A stretch of DNA of 64,000 nt from positions 248,001 to 312,000 of the forward strand of contig JAFEVB010000025.1 of the NCBI GenBank assembly GCA_032629725.1, written 5' to 3'. This document shows, piece after piece, positions 44,135 to 54,865 of this stretch (its first letter is position 1; every line of letters starts with the position of its first letter). The notes beneath the pieces were generated by a model. That model ran no database searches. It saw only the letters and a list, made by a program, of their open reading frames with translations, and was not told where the DNA came from. The DNA is from Gremmenia infestans. Taxonomy: Eukaryota > Ascomycota > Leotiomycetes > Helotiales > Hamatocanthoscyphaceae. The position numbers and the translations under genes were made by a program.

Positions 44135-45420
44135 ATGACAGCTTTTGTTTCCAAAAAACCTCATAAGAAGTCAAGAGGGGGTTGCAAAACTTGCAAAACC
44201 AGAAAAGTCAAGGTACATGAATTTAAATCTCAGAATTCTCGGTTATTGACCATTCCAAGTGCGACGAAGCTCAACCGAAATGCAGCTTCTGCGAGAAGAG
44301 AGATCTCAAATGCGTATATATCTACAAATCAGCAGCATCGCTCTCCAACTCCGCATCAACCCCGTCGTTCTCCAATAAAAATGGCAGCCCTGTTTCTACC
44401 TTTCCCGTTAGTGGTGACCAAACAGATATTGAGCTTGTCCCTCGATCATGGTCATTGAGCCCTGCTCCATCCTTCCAAAGCATGTCCACAGTGAGCCATA
44501 TGTCACGCAACGATTTAAGACTGATGCATCACTGGTCAACCGTGACTTGGAACACGATAAATGTCACTGACCAGGCTGATGGCGTCCTACTTCTGCATGC
44601 ACCTCAACTCGGATTCGGAAATGACTTCCTCTTGAATTGCATCCTTGGCATCTCTTCTTTTCACATGGAACACCTTATTCCAAATTGCCCCGAGATAAAC
44701 CTGATCAAACAGCAGACTTCTCTCTATCGGGTCCGAGCCTTAAACAGCTTCCGCGAGAACTTGGGCAACCTCCATCTGTCATTGGAAAATTGGGAGGCTT
44801 CTTTGCTCACATCAATCTTGCTCGTCGTTCTGTGTTCAAAGGACTATGTTAGCATGGACGGGGACCTCGCGGTCGTCAACTGGATCGTGCTTTACCGCGG
44901 ACTTGCTTCGGTTATAATGATGCGGTCCTTTGCAGACGTCCAAAAATCGAATGTCGCCCCTATTTTCAAACGAGAGTTAACGACCCTGCGAACCGTACCT
45001 GTTATCCCACAAATTTTAATCGACATGGTTGAGAAGATCAAGCCTCTGGATTCGGACTTTGAGTATCTCGAATGGTATTGCCAAGCTATCGATGTTCTTG
45101 GTATTCTCTATGCCGGTCTTCGTCAGGATGGCCTCACTCCTCCGCTTTTCGTACGCATCATATCATGGCCATCCTTCCTATCGGAGGAATTTTCCCGCTG
45201 CGCGCAGGAAAAACGTCCGAGACCCCTCATTATATTGGCACACTACTTGGTATTTACCAAGCTGGTCAATGGCTTGTGGTGGCTCGATGGATCTTCGAAC
45301 GCTCAAATCAATGCCATAGCAAAGATGATCGGTCCAGAGTGGTTGCTGTACATGCGTCTTCCACTCGAAGCTACATACCTAAACAACCCCGAAGAAATTA
45401 CCGACCTGCTATTGAGGTGA
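44135..45420 (+). CDS. Zn2Cys6 transcription factor (Upc2-like fungal TF)
   Basis: Two exons, 44135-44212 and 44260-45420 (412 aa). The binuclear zinc cluster is C-x2-C-x6-C, x6, then C-x2-C-x6-C (GCKTCKTRKVK | CDEAQPKCSFCEKRDLKC). The intron falls exactly between RKVK and CDE, a common place in this family; the unspliced frame loses half the cluster. A Ser-rich linker and a fungal-TF helical domain follow (LMHHWSTVTWNTI, NFLLNCILGISSFHM-like block), resembling sterol-uptake regulator (UPC2)-type proteins. It is presumed a nuclear DNA-binding regulator; targets are unknown. A GTGAGG donor-like site overlaps the stop, so a further exon is possible. Confidence 0.88.
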
Positions 45421-46048
45421 GGGGTAAACTAGGCCAGCCTACGACATGTAGTAAGACCCAATCTTGAAGGCGCTCTTCAACTTCCTCGAGCTCAAATACA
45501 TTCTACGAAACCGTGCACAGAGTCAGAATTGACACCAACTGCGACCCTTGAATAGTGATGAGATTTACATCAGACCCACTCCTGGTGCATCGGATCGAGA
45601 CATCGTCAGCAACCAACAACACATTGACGTGCTGGAGGAGACGGTGTATGCGTGCGAGAGCGGATGATATCCTTGAATTTCCTCCCTGGACGCCTGAAAA
45701 TAGAGACGGGTTAGATGCTAAAATTGTTCACGTTCCTTCATGGCTGTTCTCTAGTCTATTCACTGCTCCTATACAGACTCATCAGGCTCGGGTTGATCGA
45801 CATTTCAGACATCTCTCAACGGTCTCACTTGGATACGATAGTGCTCAAGACTCGTCACTTGATTATACCGGTGCTCTAATGTTACGACCCAGAGGCATCG
45901 ACGGTAAGCTAGCTACACGAAATTATATCTCACCATCGTCCAACGTAGGACAGGTTAATTATTTAGAATATCCCCCACAAATCATCCATTCAAAACGGAT
46001 GTACCGCGAGTTCTTATCAGTCAAGTACCCAAGCGTGAAGGCCACTCT
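45421..46048. other. Convergent spacer
   Basis: Between the Zn2Cys6 gene and the minus-strand gene ending at 46049. An ORF at 45555-46250 is long but overlaps the opposite-strand exon and shows no motif; it is not called. Confidence 0.45.
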
Positions 46049-47235
46049 TCAGCCGAGCGAAACCCAAGTAGCATCCATTTGTTCCTCGGATACCTTATTT
46101 AGCCAGGAGAGGTGGACGGTACCGAGCATTGCCCCAAAGATGGCATCCGCCCCCTCCGCCACTGTCTTCGCCATATACTGCCGAGGCCCAAATTCACCCA
46201 CGGGTCTCATCATTTCATCAATATCCAACACGTCGCTAAAGTCATTGTAAACCAGCTTGAGCCATTCGTCAGATCGTACACTTGGCTTCAACAATGCCTG
46301 GACCCAAGCAATCCTCGCGTGTTTGCTCTCTTCTGACATGGCATCAGTAACATCTTCCATCGTCTTGGGGATCTTTAGTGGAGATCCTTCTATCGCTCTC
46401 AATTCGCCCGATACCAACTTCATCACCTGAAGTAAGATCTTGCATCCCAGTCGCTTTTCTTCTGCCTCGAACATCTCTTTAGCGTCACTCGGAGTGGATT
46501 CGCTATACCATGGTCCTTGCGGAACGCTCTTGAAAAACTCAGTCAAGTCGACGAATTGCCTCTGGAAGAAGTCGCCCATAATGAGACTGCCAAATAATAC
46601 AATCAGGAGTGTCTTCTTGTCTTCATCCGTCAGCACAACCACCCACTCCTCTTGGTTCATATCCATGAATCGGGATGTGGCATCGGTGAAAAGCTTGTGA
46701 TTCGTCCCAAGCCATACTTCAGTGTCGGGCTCGGCGGATGAAAGGATTTTGAGGACAGCTGAATGGAATGAAGGGATATTTGCTTCTGTGAGGGGGGAAC
46801 GTTAGCCTTGCTACTTTTCAAAAGCTCGTGGAACAGACCATCTGATTTGATAGTATTCAATCTAGAATGTTCAGGTCACATTGGAAATTCATTGGAGAAC
46901 ATACCGTTGTTTCTCACACTAGCTGCGTCAACCTGGAGATCCCCATTCATCGGATCCTCAGCTCTTCCATCATCGGTCGTCGTGTTTGCGGAAATGGCAC
47001 TGCTCGTCATCTCTTGGATGCCAAGTTCCCCAAGTCTGGAGAGGGCATCGACAACTGAGTTGTCAGCTACAGTGCTTGGAATAGCAGCAGCCGGCCCTGG
47101 CACTTGACGAGGCTCGATAGTGCTGCTTTCTGTGGTGGCAGGCGTGCCAGGTATCTCGACATAGTCTTGTGTTGGCTTCGCTGCGCACTTCTGATTCGCC
47201 TCCGTAGTGCTATTTTCTTCTTCGCGGTTGTTCAT
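46049..47235 (-). CDS. Hypothetical protein, 355 aa
   Basis: Two exons on the minus strand, 47235-46905 and 46785-46049. The 119-nt intron (GTATGT donor, CTAAC branch, CACAG acceptor) joins VRNN to EANIPSFHSAV in phase. Residues 1-110 are disordered (Thr/Ser/Glu-rich, PGTPATTESS); residues 111-355 are folded and mostly helical, with EVWLGTNHKLFTDATSRF, LIVLFGSLIMGDFFQRQFVDL and DEWLKLVYNDFSDVLDI. There is no signal peptide and no recognised domain. The GSLIMGDFF patch is hydrophobic but too short for a membrane pass. It is divergent from the P450 gene, so co-regulation is possible but not shown. Confidence 0.72.
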
Positions 47236-47419
47236 CTTTGCTTTAGTTGCGGTATCTTGGATTTGCTAGTGTTTGGGGTTCGAAAAATGAAAGCTTGATG
47301 TGGGAATGCAATTGATGTGGCGAAGGGCATGCATGGTGCAGGTCAGAATCAATTCACAACTTCCGAATATGTCGATTTGATTTTTGATTCATTCTTGCTT
47401 AAGAGTCAATTCACAAAGT

Positions 47420-47493
47420 CTGAGCCTGTTAACTCGCTTTTTAATTCACTTGCTTTCTGAGCCTGTTAACTCGCTTTTTGATTCACTTGCTTT
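47420..47493. repeat. Two-copy 37-bp tandem repeat
   Basis: Two adjacent 37-bp units (47420-47456 and 47457-47493) differ at one base. A partial related stretch precedes them near 47385-47419. They sit in the divergent promoter region between the 355-aa gene and the P450. Confidence 0.85.
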
Positions 47494-47716
47494 TAGCAAA
47501 TCACTCGCTTACTCGCAGAGAAGGTGCAACTGGCGATTACGTAATTGGTTGTATTGTAAAAGCCATAAGTATTTCCTATGTCCTTCACTTTATGGTCACA
47601 CCTCCGTAACCCTGGCACCCTGCATGCATTGTGTTCTCTGGTCTTCAACCTCAGCTTCACGCAACTCAACTAATCAAGTTGAATAAGTGGTTGTGCCAGA
47701 CAGAAACTATCTCACC

Positions 47717-49667
47717 ATGGCCTTATCATCTGTCATCCGTGACCTCCAGTCGTCGCTGTCCTTTTCCTGGACCTCTTGTGCTATCACAGCTCTTAGGGCA
47801 TGGATCCTGGGACTTGCCACGCTTGCAGTCTACCGTCTCTATCTCAGTCCTCTATCCAAATTCCCAGGCCCGAAATTGGCAGCTCTCTCAAAATGGTACG
47901 AAGCTTACTACGAACTTGTCCGCATTGGAAAATTCTCCCGCGAGATTGACAGAATGCACGACGTCTATGGTAAGGGCTTGAACTCCATAGCATATTCCAG
48001 TACTTCAATCGGACCAGACTTTAATAGCTTATACATCTACTAGGTCCTATTGTCCGAGTAACACCCTACGAAGTTCACATCAAGGACAGCCAGTTCTACA
48101 ATGGATTCTACGGGTATCGCGATATCGAAAAGCACGGCTGGGATGTGAAGATAGGCAACGGAAACTCCATCTTGACCACAGTTCATAGTCATGTGCATCG
48201 TCGTCGCCGTGCAGCTCTGAATCCAATGTAAGTCTCGACTCTCCTTCATTAGCTCTCCTAGGCCCAGACGTCGCTAAGTATGTCTCTAGGTTCTCAAGAC
48301 GATCGGTCATGAACTTGGTACCGGTTATACACGACAAACTCGAGCTTCTCTGCAAACAATTCGATGAATACGTAGAAGGTCACAAACCGGCCAATTTAAC
48401 TAAAGCATTTCCTGCTTTGACGGGCGATATCATGATGGAATACTTTTTCGGTTTTACATACCGTCATGTCGAGGCCCCTGGATTCTTGTCATTCCATGAA
48501 GCATACATGGGGTTTATATCATCTGGCCACATTGCAACACAATTTCCCTGGTTCCTTACTGTACGTATGGCTGAGAAACCGGGGCTGAGCTGAACTGAGC
48601 TGAACTGATAAGACTACTAACAAATAATCAGCTCATGGACTCTATTCCCGACTCAATTGTCATGAGATTCTTTCCACTGCTAGCAAGCCTGATCCGATTG
48701 AAACAGGTAAACTATTGAACTCCATCCACCTCACTTTCTTAACCTCCAGAGAGCCAAAGCCTAACTCACACATCCTCAGGACCAATGGGATCTGGTAGGA
48801 CGCTCTATCAAGGGCCAAACCACCAACGAAAGCTCCCGTCACACGATAATCGACCAGATGCTCCAAAGCGACTTGCCGCCCTCAGACTTGACCCAACAAC
48901 GCATCACCGACGAAGCACAAGTCATAATCGCAGCCGGCGTTGTGACAAGCTCCATCTGCCTGACTGTTGGCACATTCCACATCGTCAATACGCCCCACAT
49001 CTTCATACGTCTCCACCAGGAGCTCGTGCAAGCCTTCCCACCCAACAATGCCAATCGCCGGTACATCCCCGAACTTCTCGAACTCGAGAAACTGCCCTAT
49101 CTCAAAGCTTGTATCCAGGAAGCACTCAGGCTGTCGTACGGCATGTCCTCGCGCAATCCGCGGGTTTACGCTGATAGGGAGCTGAGTTACAAGGAGTGGA
49201 CTATCCCGGCTGGCACCCCGGTCGCGATGACCGTTGTTGATGTCTGTCATGACGAGGCTATCTTTCCAGATTCGCATTCCTTTATCCCTGAGCGATGGCT
49301 GGGAAATCCGAAGACGCACGATGGGGAGTCTCTTGAGCACTATCTGATTACGTTTGGTCGTGGCCCCAGATCGTGTATTGGAATCAAGTAAGTTCAGTTC
49401 AGTTCCTGCTTTCATTTGTTCTTTTCTATCCATCTACCTTGATCCGTCTCTGCAAGTTCTAGAAAAAACAGATGACTGATTCTTCTGGGTGGTAGTGTTG
49501 CTATGGGTGAGATCACCATGACGCTGGGCACCATGTTCCGTTGGTACAAATTCGACTTATACGAATCGGACATCACGGATGTTCGATACGAGCATGACTG
49601 GCATTTGCCCGTTCCTCGATTGGACAGCCTGGGCCTTCGACTCACCATGACCAAAGTTGACAATTAG
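47717..49667 (+). CDS. Cytochrome P450 (CYP58/Tri4-like)
   Basis: Six exons: 47717-47969, 48044-48227, 48290-48560, 48632-48706, 48780-49387, 49496-49667 (520 aa). An N-terminal membrane anchor ([21 protein letters not shown]) is followed by the proline hinge [11 protein letters not shown]. ExxR is in [11 protein letters not shown], the PERW-type motif is FIPERWLG, and the heme loop is [11 protein letters not shown] with the Cys ligand. The [14 protein letters not shown] start of exon 2 is typical of Tri4/CYP58-type fungal P450s in secondary metabolism. The I-helix reads AAGVVTSS where most relatives have AGxE/DTT, so the usual acid is Val. Substrate unknown; no PKS, NRPS or terpene synthase gene is in the window. 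Confidence 0.94.
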
Positions 49668-50735
49668 TTCATTGATCTTTGCAAAGCGCGATGCGGAAGA
49701 ATGAGATACGGTACTGTGCGTCGCTGTCGCTTTTCGCTTTTGTCTTGATCACTGATCAGAGTGTGTTGCTATGATGAAATACGTGACGTAGGATCATATA
49801 CATGAATTGCTAGACCTTTATTATGTGATCTTCCTTGAGTACTGAATTAGCTTAGCTAGGCATGAAATACTACACATTCTCTTCGCGACCACCTTCTCGC
49901 TGTGACGCCTTGTTTGTTTGTCTGTGGTCTACTTCCGCTGGCTTTGTGCCATAAGGTAGGGACGCACGTATACCTTAGTACTCTCTCATTCAGCCCCCCG
50001 ACAGTACCGTACTCTCTTGACTTGTTTTCAGTATTGCTTTGTTCAATACCATGCATATTATCTCCGTAATTCCATACTGCAGCGCTATGAACTCACTCCA
50101 ATTATACACTATACCGGTAGTTTTTACAAAAAGCTTCTGCTTCAACCTTTACTTTTACTTCCACTTTCACATCCACATCTACATCTTCACACCACCTTTT
50201 AATGCAACTCTTCGTCACAACCTGATAATCCCTCTAGGTTCTTGTCGAGTAATGGTTTTTGGTTAGGAAATAGGCTTGAGAATATGGGTCCTGCGGGTAG
50301 GTAGAGCTTCAAAACGATAATAAAGAAGAAGCAGCCTTTGAGTAGCCTAGAGGTATAGCTTTAACCGTTATAAACGCTTATACTATCAGATTACGATAAA
50401 GAATTTGTTCGATATAGCTTTCTAGTAATGTAAGCTTTGAGTGCTTGTTGTAAAAGTTACACGAGTATACCGTTGCTTTATCTACATACCTACCTACCTA
50501 GGTAGGTATGTAGCCGGTAAGCCCCTATTTGCTAGCCGAGGGTCCTTATCGCTAGAAGTCTAGTGACGGAAGGCTAAATATAGCCTGAAAGTACAGTGGA
50601 TACTCCCCGTAAAAGTGGGTGGAGTAATATGAACCCTGAGATTATTAGTCAGCCTTGCAACGCCACCGACATCAACTTCAGCCTTGCATTGCTTGCCCCT
50701 CGTACTCGTCAACACCATAATAATCACCGCCCACC
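49668..50735. other. Spacer with hairpin repeat
   Basis: No gene over about 1.1 kb. T/C-rich sequence at 50110-50200, an AT-rich stretch at 50320-50440, and the perfect inverted repeat described separately. Confidence 0.5.
50482..50513. repeat. Perfect 13-bp inverted repeat
   Basis: CTACATACCTACC (50482-50494) and GGTAGGTATGTAG (50501-50513) are exact reverse complements around the spacer TACCTA. The unit is built on the same TACC/GGTA repeats seen elsewhere in the window. Confidence 0.9.
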
Positions 50736-51827
50736 ATGTCTTTTCTCGATGGCTTACTCAATAAAGGCAAGGCCAAGCTCAAGGAGTTGAGTGATAGTCA
50801 TCCGCCTTCACAATCATATCCTGGGAATCAACCACATCAAGGCTACAATCAACCACCTCAAGGTTACAACCAGCAGCAGCCTCAATATTACGCTCCCCAA
50901 CCCCAATATCAGAACTACCCACCACAGCAGCAATTCAGCCCGCCACCGCCAGAATACAATAAACTCCCCCCTCCTCCAATACCGAGTTCCACCAGACCCG
51001 GCAGTACAAATACACCGCCCATTCCCTCCTCCACACGTCCCACCCCCACCCCGTCTCAAAGTGCCCCCTACTGGCAACCGACCTTCAACCCCTCCATCCC
51101 CATCTCCCAGCTCTTCCAACAAGAAACCGGCGCCCACGGCTGGGGCAACAACGAAGCGCAAAACTACACCGCCGACGCGCACAATTGCTTCTTTACCACT
51201 AACAACCAGCTCGTGCTCCGCGGCATCGTCAGCTCCAACAAACACACCTCCGCGCGCCTCGTCTCGCACCAAAAACTCGGCCGACAACGAGGCTGCTTAA
51301 GCGCTACCCTGAAAGCGCCGTGCGCAGTCGGCATCTGGCCGGCATTCTGGCTGCTGCCCGCCGCGCCATTCGCGTGGCCGAATGATGGCGAGATCGACAT
51401 CTTCGAGAGCTGGAACGGGGATTGCGTGAACCATTCTTGTCTGCACTGGGGGCATTACAACGGGGAGGATTGGAATAAGCACCGTGTGTGGGAGACGCCG
51501 ATCTTTGATATGCCGCATCGCGAGGTGCGTGTAGCGTTGGCGTGGGCGCAGGATGAGGATCGGGATGGTGCGGGAGGAAAGCTGGTGTGGTATCTGGATG
51601 GGGTGGCTGTGATGAAGGCGCCGATTTCCGAGGGGATGAGACGCTTGAGCGATTGGAAGGTCATTATTAATGTGGCGATGGGCGGGAATGTTTGTGGGGG
51701 ACGGTTACCGGTAGATGGGACTTATGATTTTGTGGTGAGGGACTTGGGGTTTTACGACGCTCCGGTAGGAGGGTGGGAGGGGTTTGAGAGGGATTTCTTG
51801 AATACGAGGGAGGGAAAGACTATGTGA
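50736..51827 (+). CDS. GH16 family glucanase-like protein without signal peptide
   Basis: Single-exon 363-aa protein. The first ~110 residues are Gln/Pro/Tyr-rich low complexity (QGYNQPPQGYNQQQPQYYAPQ-like), preceded by MSFLDGLLNKGKAKLKEL. The GH16 concanavalin-like domain follows (about 115-350), with catalytic ExDxxE as GEIDIFE, the upstream GIWPAFWLLP strand and the downstream SDWKVIINVAMGG block. GH16 enzymes act on beta-1,3 and mixed-link glucans. No signal peptide or anchor is visible, so the location is unclear: cytosolic, or unconventionally exported. A missing upstream exon coding a signal is possible, but the N-terminus looks complete. Confidence 0.9.
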   Translation: MSFLDGLLNKGKAKLKELSDSHPPSQSYPGNQPHQGYNQPPQGYNQQQPQYYAPQPQYQNYPPQQQFSPPPPEYNKLPPPPIPSSTRPGSTNTPPIPSSTRPTPTPSQSAPYWQPTFNPSIPISQLFQQETGAHGWGNNEAQNYTADAHNCFFTTNNQLVLRGIVSSNKHTSARLVSHQKLGRQRGCLSATLKAPCAVGIWPAFWLLPAAPFAWPNDGEIDIFESWNGDCVNHSCLHWGHYNGEDWNKHRVWETPIFDMPHREVRVALAWAQDEDRDGAGGKLVWYLDGVAVMKAPISEGMRRLSDWKVIINVAMGGNVCGGRLPVDGTYDFVVRDLGFYDAPVGGWEGFERDFLNTREGKTM

Positions 51828-52976
51828 AGTTTTGTCTGAGTGAAATATTCGAATCTAGCAAGCGATCTTCCCTTTTACCACACCATGTTGACCGTTGCAC
51901 AATTGCCAACCTAAGATCAAAAGATGGAATCCTGTGACTGCTAGAGAAGCTACCCCGGACTTACTCGCGGTCTGAGAACGAAGTGGTTACTCGTCGATTT
52001 AGAAGTTGCTCTAGCAGATACTCCCTTGGACACTTAAATAGAATTCCCCTTTAGGATTGCTATGGAGTGAGTAAGCACACCCAGAAACAGAAACTCGCGA
52101 AAAGTGCTGGCGAGTTCGCGCAAAAGTCAGTGCGCTTGTAGTGTACGGAAGAACAAATACCTACTTACCTACCTACCTACCTACCGTCCCTATAAACCTG
52201 CGAAAGAATATAATATGGGAGCCTCGCTTACCGGCCCGCACGCCCCTTTTTCCTCCGTAGGAGGAGGGAGATAGAGGGGTGGATACTACATATATGGTCA
52301 AAAAAGCCATCCCTGAATAAAACAAGACAAGAAACTACCTACTTACATAGAGAGGGAGAAGAATAGACTAGATTAGCTAAAGTAGGTAGGCGGCTATGAT
52401 ATGCTACTACCATATATCCTGGATAATCGCATCCCATGCTATGGTTCGGAGTGATTTCAGAGGTATATGATAGTAGTCGCATATTTCAACATCTATAGAG
52501 AGAGATAATATAGTACATGTTAACCATAATTTAGGTTTCAGAAACTAGACAAAATGCGCAAAAGAAACTCCCCTTTTACCATGCGAGCGTATTAAAACAG
52601 TGGATCGGGAAGGAAAGGTCAAACTTGCTTGGAGGCATTTTATAGCGAATGGGGAAGTAGCAGTTTGGGTGGTCTCCGACTAGTTTTGAGGAATTTATTC
52701 ATACATTCATATACTCATACGTCTAATCTAATCTAAGACGACTTGCCTGCTTGCTTGCTTGCTTATTTACTATGTTTAGGTATCATGCCCGCGATCGATT
52801 CGAATTTTCGAAAGAAAAAGGAAAGGAAAAGAAGAAGAAAACCCGTTCCGAGCACCAGACGCCCGAGCTAATAATTTGCAGTTATTGTACTTAGACATGC
52901 GGCATGCCCTGCGTAACTGAAAGTTCGCTGGTTGAACGATATGTAAGGTCCAATATGTAAGGTAGGCAAAACAAAC
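51828..52976. other. Gene-free region
   Basis: No gene over 1.1 kb. It includes a TACC microsatellite near 52160 and TGCT/CTTGC runs near 52750. Confidence 0.5.
52160..52185. repeat. TACC microsatellite
   Basis: Five to six copies of TACC/CTAC in a row in an intergenic region. Confidence 0.85.
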
Positions 52977-54698
52977 TCAAAACGCAGCACCACCAACTCC
53001 TTCCCCAGCCAACATCCTAACATGCCTCTCACTCAACTCACTCCTCAAACCCATGGCGGCGCTCTCCCGCTCCAACCTCTCCCAACTCTTCAGATCCTGC
53101 CTCAGCTTCTCCTCTTTGGTGTTCAGCTCTTTTCTCAGCACGGCTTCTTCTTCTTGGCGCTTCTTGAGACGCGCGGCTACTTCGGGCGTAACTCCGGTGG
53201 CGGTGGGGTCGAGACGGCCGCCGGGGATGATGGGTGGGATATTCGCCATGGCTGGGTGGGGGCGTGGGCCAGGTGGAGGGGCGTTGGGATTGGGGTTGGA
53301 TTGTTTGTTGTAGATGCTAGAGGAATGGGAGAGGGAGGGGCGAGAGGGAACGCCGGCTCGGGGGCCGGTGGGTATTCCTGCTGATGATGGGCCAGTCGGA
53401 ATGGTAGACGCTGATGCTGATGTTGGTAATGATGTGGTAGCGGGACCGGATGGGATGGATGGGGAAGGGGTTTGTGTGGGGCGACTGGCGGGTGTGCTAA
53501 TGCGGGTTGAGATCTCTGCCGGTGTGGTACGGGGTGCTGGTGCGGCGCCCCAGGATCCGGATTCTGAACGGTGGGGTCGATCACTGTTGAATGAACCTCT
53601 GCCTCCTCGCATGAATCCTCCACCACCACGGCTGGGGGGGACGAAACCACGGGGTCCGGAAGGAGGAATAATAGGACCGGAGTTATCAGATCTGTTGTGG
53701 GTAGACATGGAGCTTGGTGATGGAGAAGGTGCAGTGAAGTTTCGGCTACTACTTGGTCCAGTTGGAGCTCTGAAGCCCGCAGGTCCTCGTGGAGGCGATC
53801 TTGGCGCCGTAGGGCGTATAGGGGAGCGTTCTCTAGGAGTAGATCTCGCAGAATCTCTCGCAGACTCCCTGTCTCTATAACTAAGCTGCATTGTAGGAGA
53901 CCTAGCACGTGGTGGTGAGCGAGCTCTAGATTCACGATTCGATGTTTGCGAAACGATTGCCATCCGGTCTGGATGAACATGTGGTGAGGACCGGCGAGAA
54001 GTGCTTGTAGAGGTTCTAGCAGACCGGTCTAGTGGAGGTGACGGGGAATGGCGTCTCCAGTTTGATGAGCTTGGGCCTGAAGCTATGCGATTATCACGAC
54101 GATCTGGGCTTCGAGAACGAGGGCGGTAACCACCACGGGGGCCTGCGGGTGGTGATCTTCGAGCAGGCAGAGGTGACCTGGCACGAGGGGGGGCACGATC
54201 TCTATCGTAAGGGGATCTTGATCGTCTTCTACACACTTGTTAGCCAACCTCGGGGGCTAGGCTCTAGGTTTGAATAAACCTTTCGTCTCTTCTTGGGGGT
54301 GATCTTGCTCGACGATCATCATCTCTTCTAGGAGAGAATCTTCGTGGAGGACTTCTCGCACGAGGTGGGGATCTTGCTCTTGATCTCCAATTATCTCGTA
54401 GTGGTGAACGATCACGACGCGGTTGTGGAGTTCTGGATCTGCGTCGTGGAGAGCGGTCACGAGAATTTGGGTGCCAGGAGTCACTTGTAGGTGGGGGGGA
54501 TCTTGGCCTATCACGGTTTGTTCGATACGTATCAGCTCTGGGGGGTGAGCGTGGTCTGGAGGGTGACAAGGGTCGAGCAGTAGGTCTGTAAGACTCTCCA
54601 CGGCCCAGAGCGGTCACTTCTCCTTCTCCTCTAGAACAAGATGATTTATTAGCATTACTCCTATGAACGACTAACGAACTACAACTGGTGAGGTGCAT
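52977..54698 (-). CDS. RS-repeat (SRRM1-like) RNA-processing protein
   Basis: Two exons on the minus strand. A 5' exon ends at 54280 and the 3' exon is 54228-52977. The intron GTTTAT to GTGTAG joins RRDERRRSRSPYDRDRAP in phase. The start is uncertain: the in-frame ATG at 54698 gives 556 aa, but the TTCTAG at about 54630 could be another acceptor with the true start upstream. The N-terminal half is dense in RS/SP dipeptides (RSPPR, RSPSR), the middle is Ser/Pro/Thr-rich and disordered, and the C-terminus is a conserved helix (VAARLKKRQEEEAVLRKEL, then DLKSWERLERESAAMGLRSELSERH). RS proteins act in pre-mRNA splicing; the specific role is inferred from composition. Confidence 0.75.
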
Positions 54699-54865
54699 GG
54701 TGCTACTCTAATGAATAGCGGGCACCAGAGCGATGCATGAAGATAGGCTATAAGGAAATAATTCTAGCCTGCACAAAAGGCCATAATGTTTTAGGGGATA
54801 TAGATCATACAGCCAAAACCTTCCAGTAGTATTGGCAGGGTGCTTTGTTGAAAGAGTCCGCCTGT

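Noticed and set aside
45555..46250. 231-codon plus-strand ORF
   Set aside because: It overlaps a spliced minus-strand exon with coherent protein features; the plus frame has no motif, odd composition and no start context.
44135..49667. Secondary-metabolite cluster (Zn2Cys6 factor, unknown gene, P450)
   Set aside because: No core synthase (PKS, NRPS, terpene cyclase) or transporter is present; ORC5 borders it. Three neighbours alone are not evidence.
53177..53980. 267-codon minus-strand ORF inside the RS-repeat gene
   Set aside because: Shadow frame of an RS/SP-rich sequence; the real frame has the conserved C-terminal helix.
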